Source of the DNA: a virus
IMG/VR virus record: IMGVR_UViG_3300042294_000818
Span: 1 to 38,179 of that record
Reading direction: 5' to 3' (one strand)
Length of the DNA: 38,179 bases
Positions 21,901 to 30,664 of the stretch are shown one piece after another (the first letter of the stretch is position 1; each line of letters starts with the position of its first letter). A model generated the notes under the pieces. It did not search any database and was not told the origin of the DNA. It was given only the letters and a program-made list of their open reading frames with translations. The translations under genes and the position numbers were made by a program.

Positions 21901-23403
21901 TGCCGCCTGCTGTGCAAGTTGCTGTTCTTGGTTGTTTAGGATGTAGCCTGCGGCCTCATTGAGATCGCCTTGGCTCATGCTTGCAAGCAAGTTGGGATTT
22001 ACTTCAGACAGCACCCGCACTGCTTCTAGCTGGTTGAATGTCTGAATCCGCACTCCAGCAGGCAAGAACTGCTGAGCAATCAACACTTCTTGGCTGTTGG
22101 GGTCTACAGCTGCTTGGCCACCTTGACCTCCTGCTGCACCCTGGCCACCTACCGTTTGATCGCCGCCTCCTGTCACGGTAGTTGTGGTGACAGGAATTTC
22201 AGGGCCGGTACGAACAGTCGGAACTGGTGCTTGAGAAGGTAATGTTTTAATTCCTCTGTCGTCGATTTGTTTAGCTAGTCCAGCCACTTCACCGATTAGA
22301 TTGGCCAGAGAGCGCGGATTGGATGGGTCTAGATTGCTAAGGGCAACACCAACTTGTGCTGCTTTGGCAGCAATCGCTGCATCAGGATGACCACTAAGAT
22401 CGCCAAGTGCGGCAGCAAGAGAACGAGGGTCAATGTTTCCAGAGGCCAACTGCGTAGCAACAATCAACGCACCTTGCGCTTGCTTGTTGGTAAACCCAGA
22501 ACCCTGCAGAGTATTGGAAAGCGCAGATGCAGCGCCAGATGCCAAACCACCAAGTGCGGCATCACGGAATACGTTTGAGAAGTCTCCAGAAGCAACTGCG
22601 TTTGGCAAGGCCTGAACACCGCCGCGAACAAAACCAGCGGCAATGTCTCCAGGTATGCCTCCGATTGCTCTACTTACGTCTGTAGCAAGACTGCTAGAAA
22701 GTTGTCCCGCTGTAGCGCCAATAGCACCAGTTGCAGCGGCGCGGAGAAGGTCTGAACCTTCAGCACCTGCTACGGCTGCACTTGTGCCGCCAAGGATTGC
22801 ACCCGCGCCTGCTGCTCCAGCAAGCCCACCACCCAACACATTTGCAAGTCCTGGTAGCGCAACTGATCCAAAGAGTGCAAGCGCAGAACCAACAAACGGA
22901 CGCCAGCCTTCAGAACGGTCATATCTGTTTTGATTGCTTACTGTGCCGTCAAGGTTGTAGTTGACTACTACACCGCTATCACTGCCAGTCTTGTAGTCAA
23001 CACGAAATCCAATAGGATTGCCACTCTTGTCGTAGTCGTACAGAGCTTGAGCAGGCACTCCCTTATCAGTCATTACCTCCGGTGCGGTAACGGTGATGTT
23101 GCCGAAGCTCCAATTACCGGACGTGTCGTAACTTGCGTCGTAATTAACGGTGTACTCGCCAAACTTTAGATCGGCGTCAGTCAGCTCATACGGAGAAGAG
23201 ATGCTGTTGAGTTTTGCGGCAAACGCAGCCGCAGCCGCGCCGGGAGTATTGACTGTCTGTGCAACAGAAGAAGTCGGCGCAGAGGTAATTGCTGGAGCAG
23301 AGGTAGCTGCAGGAGCGGCAGCCGCTTGCTGCTGCTGAATGAGATTCATGACATCGGCGTCCAACTCATTCATGCCTGTGTCTTCTGCAATTCTGGTAAC
23401 CAT
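18970..23403 (-). CDS. Giant modular virion protein (1477 residues)
   Basis: The largest gene. In order: a Gln/Ala-rich start; a beta-like region to about 165; an Ala/Gly-rich, membrane-seeking region (about 165-300, LFGSVALPGLANVLGGGLAGAAGAG); a mixed region with NFRVASRDEVSRGDAILLYDDKGRAYYATEVFG near 550; another glycine-rich hydrophobic stretch (about 720-900); three similar beta modules (about 931-982, 1008-1061, 1151-1201); a Thr/Gly tract of about 120 residues (about 1214-1333); and a charged C-terminus. Its position suggests an ejection protein with adhesin-like inserts. Equivalent phage proteins are usually shorter or lack the Thr/Gly tract. No protease or lysozyme motif is visible. 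Confidence 0.7.
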   Translation of the reverse strand: MVTRIAEDTGMNELDADVMNLIQQQQAAAAPAATSAPAITSAPTSSVAQTVNTPGAAAAAFAAKLNSISSPYELTDADLKFGEYTVNYDASYDTSGNWSFGNITVTAPEVMTDKGVPAQALYDYDKSGNPIGFRVDYKTGSDSGVVVNYNLDGTVSNQNRYDRSEGWRPFVGSALALFGSVALPGLANVLGGGLAGAAGAGAILGGTSAAVAGAEGSDLLRAAATGAIGATAGQLSSSLATDVSRAIGGIPGDIAAGFVRGGVQALPNAVASGDFSNVFRDAALGGLASGAASALSNTLQGSGFTNKQAQGALIVATQLASGNIDPRSLAAALGDLSGHPDAAIAAKAAQVGVALSNLDPSNPRSLANLIGEVAGLAKQIDDRGIKTLPSQAPVPTVRTGPEIPVTTTTVTGGGDQTVGGQGAAGGQGGQAAVDPNSQEVLIAQQFLPAGVRIQTFNQLEAVRVLSEVNPNLLASMSQGDLNEAAGYILNNQEQQLAQQAAVTPVGQGLGLVPRSTNVFTVESLPQDMLDSFTESNGAVYSQFGNRNFRVASRDEVSRGDAILLYDDKGRAYYATEVFGTTGRFMTDAEKQAGMQQQYVTEAAEQIDPFTGQSMLLTPNTGGNIGGGNVARFLTASVAKGIGEQLGYIATATGNRGLESIAANLQAYGRGATSASVRMGQNDIVTSIANADGFGKVLAGLSAALRNPAATLDWGLSEGVQEFVPLLAGVGVGRAVTGATKLAFGKKIADKYGIAAAVGTNATLDAGESAIATYQNVRESLINRGFSEERASRIALPAAFASGLITLVTTALGESELVAAATRGVPGSVVRSFVREAPSEFAEGFGQGVVEAVAITNTLPTLDQALTQGTIEALVGGTTTGLITAGQNVTAGAGEGAGAGAGGAGTGADTGAGTGTGTGTGTGGTGAVDTTLNQTNAVVIASNNDQVLVVDNSGNTTVVNNGTGQTIDAGTTVTVDNTTQTVVDTTTGTGTGTGTGAGTGAVVDTTGVTAQNTGTVIAVDGDAALVIDNNGVVSVVDGAANNNANAGDVVVLDDTGGTITNNTGDTNTNLTGSGLTNDTLDVSQNTANNINNTVNNLAGTGLVTDGDVTSGNAAAAVTQLAASTGADTNTISNVTDNVANNVQAAADTAADNVSQGVVIAVDNTNNQALVADTNGNTQIVGTQGDVNVGTTVNLTTDTTTGVTVASDATTAVDTTTGAVTGTGTTTGTTTGTGTTTGTTTGTTAGTGTTTGTTTGTTTGTGTTTGTGVTTGTTTGTGVTTGATTGTAATTGTGAVTGADTGVDTAAGADTGVAADTGAGVAADTGAGATTGAADTTGQTGLQPTPDEEQLIAELLRLIEEGMGGGDRRGEEGEGVGELGGIPAIGGRQIGATSEEVMAREAGGETRERRGGTPTRGGITPLSTLLSPRGQNIRGLTQSALQESLTSFRPAGEIRAGTGKPRRNVWNEASLRLKDALGL
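19405..19760 (-). repeat. Low-complexity Thr/Gly(Val/Ala) repeat tract inside the giant gene
   Basis: About 120 codons of TTTGTG-like repeats (VTGTGTTTGTTTGTGTTTG...) grading into ADTGA-type units at the C-terminal end. Codons vary between units, so the repeat is maintained at protein level rather than being a fresh DNA slippage product. The tract may be a flexible or glycosylated stalk. Confidence 0.85.
19801..20611 (-). repeat. Three copies of a ~50-residue beta module in the giant protein
   Basis: Modules at about 20459-20611, 20221-20380 and 19801-19949 share the pattern xVxIAxxxxxALVxDxxGNxxxVxxGxxxxxxxGxxVxLxxxT. Examples are VVIASNNDQVLVVDNSGN, TVIAVDGDAALVIDNNG and VVIAVDNTNNQALVADTNGN. 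They are separated by Thr/Gly or Asn-rich linkers. The pattern suggests a small beta barrel; I do not recognise the family. Confidence 0.7.
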
Positions 23404-23404
23404 C

Positions 23405-23743
23405 TCACACCCCTAGCCTTGCAGCAATCTGCCGGTGAATAGTCTCGTGCACGCTCAACCAGTCGTAGAAGTCCTCTTCCACGTTCCAGTCTGCGTCTAG
23501 CAACTGGAAAGGATTGTCTAGGTTGAGGATGGATGCCAGAGCTTGGTGCATCTGGTTGTGCACAAAGAGCCAGTCATCCAAGTTCCCAGGGTCTGCTTCC
23601 ATGATGGGATAGTCAGGGATGCCGATTCCTTGGTCGCCCAGGATGTTGTAGAACAAACGGTGTTGCAAGCCGTTCTCAAACAGCATCCGGCCCAAGCCGT
23701 CTACATCTCCAAACTTCACGGTGGACAGATCGTCGAAGTTCAT
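23405..23743 (-). CDS. Hypothetical acidic late protein
   Basis: A 112-residue acidic protein rich in Asp, Leu, Trp and His (MNFDDLSTVKFGDVDGLGRMLFENGL...). Two similar segments, WLFVHNQMHQAL and WLSVHETIHRQI, suggest an internal duplication of a W-x3-H-x3-H helix. The start overlaps the upstream stop (ATGA). It is probably a minor virion or assembly protein. Paired His residues could bind metal, but no known motif fits. Confidence 0.72.
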   Translation of the reverse strand: MNFDDLSTVKFGDVDGLGRMLFENGLQHRLFYNILGDQGIGIPDYPIMEADPGNLDDWLFVHNQMHQALASILNLDNPFQLLDADWNVEEDFYDWLSVHETIHRQIAARLGV

Positions 23744-24318
23744 ACGCCGTAGTACGGAATCTTCTTGAACGCACCGTTGATGAGCACCGTCACGTAGCCT
23801 TCCGGCACCAGCGGCAGACTGGCGGTAGCAAAGGTTGCGCTTGCAGAGGTGTTAGACAGGTTCACAGTTGTGGCCACGATAGCCACGTTAGAAGCTGCCG
23901 TAAGCCTTCCCTGTGCGTCTACGGTAAAGGATGCGACATTGCCTGAGCTGCCGTAGTTACCTGCTGCAACAGCGGTGTTGGCAAGGTTGATGGTGACGTT
24001 GCCGGTTAGAGCGCCGCCACCAGACAGACCAGTACCAGCCAACACGTTGACCGTGTTAGCGACAGCACCAGCCACATTGGCAACGGCAATGTTGATGGCC
24101 ACATTCGCCGCATTTGTCAGTCGTCCTTGTTGGTCTACCGTGAATTGGCCAACCTGAGTTGCAGTGCCAAATGTTCCGGCTGTAACTGCGGTGTTGGCAA
24201 GCGCAACGGTGCCCGTGGTGGTAATTGGGCCTCCAGTGAGGCCCGTACCTGTGTCTACCTGCGTGACAGTACCGCTGCCACCGCCGCCACCAGTGCCTGT
24301 CTGTACTGTCTTGAGCAT
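23740..24318 (-). CDS. Tail fibre-like protein with two repeats
   Basis: A 192-residue protein with two copies of about 60 residues: GTGLTGGPITTTGTVALANT...GQFTVDQQGRLTNAANVAI and GTGLSGGGALTGNVTINLANT...ASFTVDAQGRLTAASNVAI. These 'QGRLT' repeats are common in phage tail-fibre shafts and form trimeric beta structures. The C-terminal 30 residues (PLVPEGYVTVLINGAFKKIPYYGV) are a short end domain. By position it is a fibre or adhesin subunit. Confidence 0.78.
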   Translation of the reverse strand: MLKTVQTGTGGGGGSGTVTQVDTGTGLTGGPITTTGTVALANTAVTAGTFGTATQVGQFTVDQQGRLTNAANVAINIAVANVAGAVANTVNVLAGTGLSGGGALTGNVTINLANTAVAAGNYGSSGNVASFTVDAQGRLTAASNVAIVATTVNLSNTSASATFATASLPLVPEGYVTVLINGAFKKIPYYGV

Positions 24319-24326
24319 GATCTACC

Positions 24327-24659
24327 TCAGAGTCCGTCGCCTGGAGTGATGTAAACAGTCGCGTTGCCGGAACTGGTGATGCCTGTAAAAAAGGCATTGG
24401 GCACAAACGACAAGATTTCGTCAGTACCAGGCAAAAGCGGGAACGAAGCCTGTGAGCTAGTCACCACGACTGCTGCCGTGTTGGCCTCTGCTGCCGTGGT
24501 GCCGTAACCCAGAAACACAGTCGTGCTACTGCTAGCGTTGATGATGCGGTACTGGTTACCACCCAAGGTGGTAGACACAGCCTGCACAGCCGTAGGCGCT
24601 GCATTAGCGGCTAGGAAGGTAACGGTGTTACCTGTTTTGGTAAACGCTTGGATGCCCAT
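24327..24659 (-). CDS. Small virion protein, paralogue of 13136-13462
   Basis: A 110-residue beta-rich protein (start MGIQAFTKTGNTVTF, end VYITPGDGL). It matches the protein at 13136-13462 throughout (VSTTLGGNQYRI, YGTTA, PLLPGTDEILSF versus SLMPNSVEVFTL). The copies lie 11 kb apart, each next to tail-fibre genes, so they may cap or link two fibre types. Confidence 0.75.
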   Translation of the reverse strand: MGIQAFTKTGNTVTFLAANAAPTAVQAVSTTLGGNQYRIINASSSTTVFLGYGTTAAEANTAAVVVTSSQASFPLLPGTDEILSFVPNAFFTGITSSGNATVYITPGDGL

Positions 24660-24661
24660 GT

Positions 24662-24985
24662 TTATGCTCCAGAAATCGTTTCAGCCGCACTGCCGAGTGT
24701 GATCGTGTCGTTGGAACTGGCACTGGGCATAGTGTCTACGCCAATGTCAGGTGTGATGACAATGACGTTGATCTCAGACTTGACCCACTTTTCTTCTGAC
24801 TGGCTCCAATCCCACACAAAGCCTTCTTCCTCTGCAGGCTTGACAGGGCGCACCACCCAACCAGGAGGGAACCACCACACCACTTCCTGACCTTCGCCGG
24901 GAGTCGGGGCCACCTCAACTTCAATCCATCCCTCAGTACCGTCTGTCTGAGGCTTGGGAATAGAACCGTTCTTGGAATAGAGCAT
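24662..24985 (-). CDS. Hypothetical tail-region protein
   Basis: A 107-residue protein (MLYSKNGSIPKPQTDGTEGWIEVEVAPTPGEGQEVVWWFPPGWVVRP...). The Trp-rich, Pro-rich front half with WDWSQSEEKW is the kind of sequence found in small fibre chaperones or attachment tips; the back half is Thr/Ser/Asn-rich. I chose ATG 24985 (GGAGTGACC before it) over GTG 24991. No firm family. Confidence 0.7.
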   Translation of the reverse strand: MLYSKNGSIPKPQTDGTEGWIEVEVAPTPGEGQEVVWWFPPGWVVRPVKPAEEEGFVWDWSQSEEKWVKSEINVIVITPDIGVDTMPSASSNDTITLGSAAETISGA

Positions 24986-24994
24986 GGTCACTCC

Positions 24995-27016
24995 TTACTG
25001 AAGCGGGAACGGCGCAGTCGGCGCTGTGAAGTTGGCGGTGTACCGGGCGTAGCCCTTGGTGAGACGAACGTCATCCAGATAACCCGTGACAATTCGATTC
25101 GAGTCGAATCCTGCGCGTCCTACATAAAACACATCAGATGCGTTTGTTGTTTGAGAATTTGTGCTTGTAGCCGTGGCATCTACAACACCATTCACAAACA
25201 AACGGAACGTGTTTCCGTTTCGACTTACAGCAACGTGCGTCCAAGTGTTGATTGAAATTGCCGTAGCCCCAGTCACTATCGCGCCTGAATAGTTGAAGTT
25301 GAACGTCAGGACGTTTGCAGATGTGTACGCAAAGACAAAGCCGTTCAGAGTGCTAGGTGCGCCACGAGAAACCATGCCGGAGTCTGATGCAGCGCCCGAC
25401 GCTGTTCTGTAAAGCCACGCCTCAATGGTGAAGTCGCCTGAACCAAGATCAGTCTGCGGTGTGGGCGGCCCCGCAAGCCAATCCCCAGTCCCATCAAACG
25501 CTATCGACGCCCCGCCGAACTTGCTCTGCGCGGTGCTGATCTGCGCGTTGCCAACCGTTTCAAGGTTGTTCATCATCGCGTTGTCGATGATGCCTGCGTT
25601 GGTGAAGTTGGTGAGCAGAGATGTATTGGTAATGGCGGTAAGGGGTGCGGTCGGCGGGGTGAAATTAGCGGTATAGACGGCGGTGCCTTTGACTACACGG
25701 AAGTTGGAGATGTACGAGGAAGAGATTATCCCAGTGCCATCTGCTGCCCATGCGCCGATTGCGAAGGCTGCGGAGTTATCGGTAATTGATCCCGCGCTAG
25801 TTCCAGTCGCGCCAGATGTGCCGTTGATATACAGCACAAACGAAGACCCATTGCGAACAGCCGCAAAGTGATTCCATTGATTTGCGGTAAACGCGATTGA
25901 GGATGCTTGATTAATAACCCACGAACCACCAGATTCAATGAGTAACGACGGCGTTAAACCTGCGCCGTCGTAATAAAGTAATACTCCTGCGGTCGTACCT
26001 GAGTTTGCGCGTTTTGAGAAAATGCCGACTGAACCACTAGACGAAACAGTTGGAAAAATCCATCCTTCAATCGTGAAGTTGGAACTGCCCATGTCTAGCG
26101 CAGCATTGTCCGCGACGGTGAGATAGTCACCCGTCCCATCCCAGTACCCACTCCCGCCATCAGTGCCTGCGGCATAGGGCGCAGTCGGAGAGAACGGGCT
26201 GAAGCGTTGAACGCTCACATCGCCGTTGCGCGTGATGGTGAATGCGTTGGTGCTGTTGTCGATGAAGCGGTTGCTTTGGCAGGTCAGCAGCGAGGTATTG
26301 GTGATGGCCGTAAGGGGTGAAGTCGGAACAGTCAGTGTGGACTGCGTTGCATCGTATGGGCCGCTGCCCTTGATGACTCGCACGTTGCTTGCATAGCCGT
26401 TGAACCAGTGGTTGCTGTACCCCGGAGTCTGTTGGCCGATATACAGAACACCAACATCAAATGAGAACGAACTGGTGTACGAACCAATGCGAGAGCCGTT
26501 GACAAACAGGCCAATAGTCGTGCCAGTGCGGACAAGCGCGATGTGGTTCCAAGTTCCTACAACAATCGGATTTGACACGCTGATCGACGCCGTGCCGCTG
26601 TTCTCATAGAACTGGATGACGTTACCGGACGCTAGAGTGTTGATCTGAAATCGGTTGACGACATCTGTGGAAAAAAGAACAGTCGCCCCTGATACCTGAT
26701 TGATTTGGCTGAAGTTGAACCAACCCTCCACCGTGAAATCAGCGGAGAAGTCAAACGCAGTTGCACTAGTGACCGCAAGGCTGTCCCCGCTGCCATCAAA
26801 GTAGTTCGACCAGTTGCTCCCAAACGGCGCGAAGGTGCCCTGCGTCGTGTTGCCGTTGCGCGTGATCGTGAAGTTGTTGGTGCTGCTGTCGAGGAACGTG
26901 TTGTTCTGCGCCCCGTTGGTGCCGTTGCCGGGGAGCAGCATCGTGACGTACTTGAAGTATTCGTCTGTGGCTGCTCCACCAAAGCCAGCCAACAGGGCTT
27001 GCAGAATTCCGCTCAT
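24995..27016 (-). CDS. Tail adhesin with three LamG/concanavalin-like domains
   Basis: A 673-residue protein with three tandem jelly-roll lectin-type domains (LamG_3-like): roughly residues 70-225, 285-450 and 500-665. Each has the hallmark start (FTVEGWFNF, FTIEGWIFP, FTIEAWLYR), a central WNHIALVR / WNHFAAVR / WTHVAVSR and a following LFVNG or LYING strand. Linkers repeat PLTAITNTSLLT. Such domains bind carbohydrate or protein and here probably recognise the host surface. The gene overlaps the upstream fibre gene by 4 bases (ATGA). The start MSGILQALLAGFGGAATDEYFKYVTMLL may anchor it to the tail. Confidence 0.85.
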   Translation of the reverse strand: MSGILQALLAGFGGAATDEYFKYVTMLLPGNGTNGAQNNTFLDSSTNNFTITRNGNTTQGTFAPFGSNWSNYFDGSGDSLAVTSATAFDFSADFTVEGWFNFSQINQVSGATVLFSTDVVNRFQINTLASGNVIQFYENSGTASISVSNPIVVGTWNHIALVRTGTTIGLFVNGSRIGSYTSSFSFDVGVLYIGQQTPGYSNHWFNGYASNVRVIKGSGPYDATQSTLTVPTSPLTAITNTSLLTCQSNRFIDNSTNAFTITRNGDVSVQRFSPFSPTAPYAAGTDGGSGYWDGTGDYLTVADNAALDMGSSNFTIEGWIFPTVSSSGSVGIFSKRANSGTTAGVLLYYDGAGLTPSLLIESGGSWVINQASSIAFTANQWNHFAAVRNGSSFVLYINGTSGATGTSAGSITDNSAAFAIGAWAADGTGIISSSYISNFRVVKGTAVYTANFTPPTAPLTAITNTSLLTNFTNAGIIDNAMMNNLETVGNAQISTAQSKFGGASIAFDGTGDWLAGPPTPQTDLGSGDFTIEAWLYRTASGAASDSGMVSRGAPSTLNGFVFAYTSANVLTFNFNYSGAIVTGATAISINTWTHVAVSRNGNTFRLFVNGVVDATATSTNSQTTNASDVFYVGRAGFDSNRIVTGYLDDVRLTKGYARYTANFTAPTAPFPLQ

Positions 27017-27561
27017 GTCAGGGCCGTCCCAGAAATGATCCAGTTGGTGCTGGTGATCTTCACCGCCGTAGCCACACCGTACTGTGCTAGTGACCTATTG
27101 CCGGTAGACCCAGTGCTGCCTAGGTACATCGTGTCAGTAGTAACCGCAATGGTCACTGCGTTGGCAGACATATTGATGAATGTGATTGCGCTACCCACCG
27201 TGAATGCCACGTTGGAGTTGGCAGGGATGGTATAGGTGGCAGCAGCTTGCCCTACAGGATGGAAGATGTGCTTTCCAGCATCACCGATCACCACGTTGTA
27301 GGAACCGTTCTGGCTGTTCTGCGGAAGGCCAATAAAGCCTACAGCGTTGGCGCTGTCGGTTACTGTCGCATTGCCAGGGGTTGCCACGATGCTTCCGCTC
27401 GTGATCGTCACGTTGGCTAGCGTCATGTTATTGAGCGTGGTCACCGTGTTGCCCAACTGAATGGCGGTGTTGCCCAGCGTGATCGTGGTGGCAAAGTTTT
27501 GGTCTAGCTGCGAGAGCGGAATCGCTGCAGTAGCTCCAGCAAATGTATTTGGTACGGGCAT
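27013..27561 (-). CDS. Tail fibre-like structural protein
   Basis: A 182-residue beta-rich protein (MPVPNTFAGATAAIPLSQLDQNFATTITLGNTAIQLGNT...). The N-terminal PLSQLDQNF segment is typical of phage fibre proteins that attach to the tail; the middle repeats NT/TLAN units and the C-terminal half (NSQNGSYNVVIGDAGKHIFHP...YTIPANSNVAFTVGSAITFIN) fits a small beta domain found on phage fibres. It connects nozzle and LamG adhesin genes. Confidence 0.78.
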   Translation of the reverse strand: MPVPNTFAGATAAIPLSQLDQNFATTITLGNTAIQLGNTVTTLNNMTLANVTITSGSIVATPGNATVTDSANAVGFIGLPQNSQNGSYNVVIGDAGKHIFHPVGQAAATYTIPANSNVAFTVGSAITFINMSANAVTIAVTTDTMYLGSTGSTGNRSLAQYGVATAVKITSTNWIISGTALT

Positions 27562-27562
27562 A

Positions 27563-29806
27563 TCAGAACCTCACTCTAAGTTCATGTTCCATTTCAAAGG
27601 TGTTGACAGTGAACGCAGCAGCGTTGCTGGTCAGGGTCAGGCCCAAATACTTCCCGTATTGTTGAGCATCTGACTTGTAAAGGAAATACCCGGAAGACAG
27701 TAGCCAGTTGATTGTCTGGCTAGAGTTGTTGATCCAAGGAATGACCTGATTCTGGTTGTTAATCCATGTCACATTGCTGTTCTGCAGCGTGTACAAAGGA
27801 CTGGAGCCAGTCTCGCTATCAACGGTTACATTCAGTGTTGCGCTTTGCTCTAACGTGGCCTCAATGCCAAACTTCAAAGCCTGCTTGGTGCGAATAGGGT
27901 CACCCAACGGCATCAAGGCAGTCCTGATGGTGGTATTGATAGCCGCCGTATCGTCTCCGTAGAGTTGGTACAGGTCGGTGTTATCCACACCAAAGAGCTT
28001 GATAGTGCCTTCTACCGGGACAGATGCCACAAAGTCAATGCTGCCCTGGCTAGTGATAAACCACTTTTTGTCAAAAAAGACGGCTTGCACTTGGCGTGCG
28101 GCTTCACCTGGCTCTGCGTAGGTGAAGTTGAACGCCGCGCACAGGATGTTGTTGACCAGGACTTGCCCACCCGTAATCGGCATGGAAAAGTCGATGTTCG
28201 GGAAGATGCCATCCAAAGAGTCGGATAGCTTGCTGGTGGTGGAACCAACCAGGGCGTACATCCCGTAGTCGTTCATGAACAGCAAGCTGCGGAAGTACGG
28301 GAAGATGGCGTCTGTGCGGCTGGTGCCAATACTGGCACTGACGTTGGTGTTCGTGAACAGCGTGGTGCCTTCTGGCGTTACACGCAGGTCAGAAATGATG
28401 TTGATGCTCGTTTCGCCAAAGATGTACAGGAAGTTGTTGGCAGAAATGATGGCCTTGATGTTCCCGCGCAGGGTGGAATCGCTGAGCGTGAGCGAGCCTG
28501 CGGAGACAGAAGTGAAGTCGGTTGCACTGTCTGCAGCCGAGTAATACAGGGTTCTACCTGATGCCACCCAGACCCGACCACCGAATGTAGCGATGTCCTG
28601 CACATCGTCGGTGTTGACGATAGCCTTGGCTGCTGCGTTGCTGCCGCCCCCACCTGTAATCGTCACCACCACGTTTGAGGTGGCGGTGTAGCCTGCCCCC
28701 GGATTGGTCATGATGATCTGGTTGACCGTGTTGCCGCTGACGATAGCCGTAGCATTGGCTTGAATGGTGTAGCCTGTGGCATTGCCGATGGTTACCACCA
28801 CGTTGGCTGCATTGCTGTATCCAGCCCCACCGTTGGTCACAATGACAGAAACAGTGCCCTTTTTGAACGTGGTGAGCTGCGAAATGGCCGTGGCGTTGGC
28901 ACCACCTGCCGGTGCAGCCTCAATCGTGACAGTAGGCGGTGAGGTATAGCCTGAGCCTGCTTCTGTCAGAAAGATGCTCGTAACCTGGCCGGTGCTGATG
29001 GTGGCCACGGCGTTTGCTGCAGAACCTCCACCGCCAGTGATCGTGACGGTAGGCGTCTTGATGTAACCGCTGCCAAGTTCGGTCACCGTGATGGAAACCA
29101 CATTGCCGCTAGAGATTGTGGCCGTAGCTTTAGCGGTGATGCTGCCTGCAATGTCAGGGGCAGAGATCGTGACTAGCGGGACTGAGGTGTAGCCGCTACC
29201 CGGCGTGTCTACCGTAATCGCACGCACTCCACCCGCTGCGGTGGTGATCGTGGCCTCTGCCAGAGCCTGTACGCCGTTGGCTTCGTTGGGCGCAGAGATC
29301 GTGACTACGGGCGCCTGCGTGTAGCCTGCACCTGGATTGGTAATGCCTATAAAGCCAACAGAGTTGCCGCTGACTAGGCTCGTGCCATTCCAGTTATACA
29401 GCCCCCGCTCAGGGTCGGCAATGATGACGCGCTCGTTCTTGTATTGCGCGGTGTTCATATCACCGCCCGAGAACGTGCCAGAAGGCGCTACGTTGCCCTT
29501 GGCGTCAGTTGTCAGGTCAAAGAATTGGGACGCACCGTTTGCGCTGAAGACCAGAATGTAGTCATTGAGGTCAATATTGGCCGAAGTGATGTGCGTGACC
29601 GTGTTGCCAAACACCACCGCATTGGCTGTGCTGTCCTGTACTGCGCTCTGGGCCGGTACGACCTTGATGTTGCCAAACCCAATGGGCATGGCATTCTCAA
29701 TCCAGGCGAACTCTTTTTCGTCAATCGCAGTGCGGTTGGCCTTGGTGTTAATACCAAGAAAGTTCTTGATGACAGCGTAGGACTTCTTCTGCTCAGCCGC
29801 TGCCAT
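27563..29806 (-). CDS. Tail nozzle-like protein with six inserted repeats
   Basis: A 747-residue tail protein. The start ([38 protein letters not shown]) and the end ([43 protein letters not shown]... onwards) match the beta-propeller nozzle / tail tube B type proteins that close the podovirus tail. Between them, about residues 155-395, lie six ~40-residue modules each with a GxGY core ([48 protein letters not shown]) and TVTI strands. These modules occur in other phages, but six inside a nozzle is unusual. It follows the adaptor gene. Confidence 0.8.
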   Translation of the reverse strand: MAAAEQKKSYAVIKNFLGINTKANRTAIDEKEFAWIENAMPIGFGNIKVVPAQSAVQDSTANAVVFGNTVTHITSANIDLNDYILVFSANGASQFFDLTTDAKGNVAPSGTFSGGDMNTAQYKNERVIIADPERGLYNWNGTSLVSGNSVGFIGITNPGAGYTQAPVVTISAPNEANGVQALAEATITTAAGGVRAITVDTPGSGYTSVPLVTISAPDIAGSITAKATATISSGNVVSITVTELGSGYIKTPTVTITGGGGSAANAVATISTGQVTSIFLTEAGSGYTSPPTVTIEAAPAGGANATAISQLTTFKKGTVSVIVTNGGAGYSNAANVVVTIGNATGYTIQANATAIVSGNTVNQIIMTNPGAGYTATSNVVVTITGGGGSNAAAKAIVNTDDVQDIATFGGRVWVASGRTLYYSAADSATDFTSVSAGSLTLSDSTLRGNIKAIISANNFLYIFGETSINIISDLRVTPEGTTLFTNTNVSASIGTSRTDAIFPYFRSLLFMNDYGMYALVGSTTSKLSDSLDGIFPNIDFSMPITGGQVLVNNILCAAFNFTYAEPGEAARQVQAVFFDKKWFITSQGSIDFVASVPVEGTIKLFGVDNTDLYQLYGDDTAAINTTIRTALMPLGDPIRTKQALKFGIEATLEQSATLNVTVDSETGSSPLYTLQNSNVTWINNQNQVIPWINNSSQTINWLLSSGYFLYKSDAQQYGKYLGLTLTSNAAAFTVNTFEMEHELRVRF
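28620..29345 (-). repeat. Six tandem GxGY beta modules inside the nozzle gene
   Basis: Each unit reads roughly ITVTxxGxGYTxxPxVTIxxxxxxGxxAxAxATIxxGxV. Copies diverge at both DNA and protein level, so the array is old. It forms an insert between two halves of a propeller-like tail protein. Confidence 0.8.
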
Positions 29807-29809
29807 GAC

Positions 29810-30652
29810 TTAAATCTGCGAGTATGGATTGGGGATGCGGCGGGTGTACACGGAGTTGAGCACTCCCTGCACATCCTTGAGGTACTGTTGTTTGAAGATT
29901 TCTGCTTCTCCGTAGCTCTGCTCCTTGTACTTGGCCTTGTAGGCGGCGTAGAACTGGACAGGGTTGGTGTACGGAGCCTTGATCTCATCTACAGCGTTGG
30001 GCGTAGACAGACTCAAGGGCAGAGGAAGTCGGACGGTATCCACTTCAATCGTGTAGGACTGATCGGGTACCGGCGAGATGTAGATGGCTTTCTGGCCGTA
30101 GGTGGAGAAGCACACGGGCCTGCCAACATAGTTTTGCCAATAACGAACTTGCGCGTTGAAATCAGACCAAGCTAGATACCGCAGCGGAATGCGTGAATTG
30201 CCCCAGTAAAGCGTAACGTTGAGTACATCTAGCGTCTCATCTCCTTGCGGCAAAGCCGAGTAGGGGATGATTTCAGCATTGGCCACATACTTCAGCGTGG
30301 CCGTGCCATCCGTGAAGTTTGTGCTGGGGGGGAAAACGTTTGCCCCACTTGGGTAGGGAGGCGCAGACGTGCCGAGGATGCCACCCGACACAACTTCGTA
30401 GATGAAGATGTTGGAGAAGATGTAACTGCCAGTCGTGACAGTTGCGCCTTCCGTCCAAATGGTAGCCGCTGTGCCGTCAGGCGCTAGAGGCGTGTAGGAA
30501 ATCTGAAGAGTACGCAGACAGCCGGTGTCGCGTACTACCTCTTCCCTAGCCTCGTTGATGTAGTCGGTTAGTTCCGACTCGCTCCAAAAGACGCTATTTG
30601 CATCGTGCAAGAGGCGTTGCACTTCCAACAGATAGGAAGATAGTGTTGCCAT
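29810..30652 (-). CDS. Head-tail adaptor (podovirus-type)
   Basis: A 280-residue protein starting MATLSSYLLEVQRLLHDANSVFWSESELTDYINEAREEVVRDTGCLR. An initial helical bundle of this kind with WSESELTDYINEA is typical of adaptor proteins of SU10-like podoviruses (tail tube A equivalents). They form a ring under the portal and carry the nozzle. The middle is beta-rich and the C-terminus is again helical (YAAYKAKYKEQSYGEAEIFKQQYLKDVQGV). The order portal, capsid, adaptor, nozzle supports this. Confidence 0.82.
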   Translation of the reverse strand: MATLSSYLLEVQRLLHDANSVFWSESELTDYINEAREEVVRDTGCLRTLQISYTPLAPDGTAATIWTEGATVTTGSYIFSNIFIYEVVSGGILGTSAPPYPSGANVFPPSTNFTDGTATLKYVANAEIIPYSALPQGDETLDVLNVTLYWGNSRIPLRYLAWSDFNAQVRYWQNYVGRPVCFSTYGQKAIYISPVPDQSYTIEVDTVRLPLPLSLSTPNAVDEIKAPYTNPVQFYAAYKAKYKEQSYGEAEIFKQQYLKDVQGVLNSVYTRRIPNPYSQI

Positions 30653-30664
30653 GTAGCGTCCATA

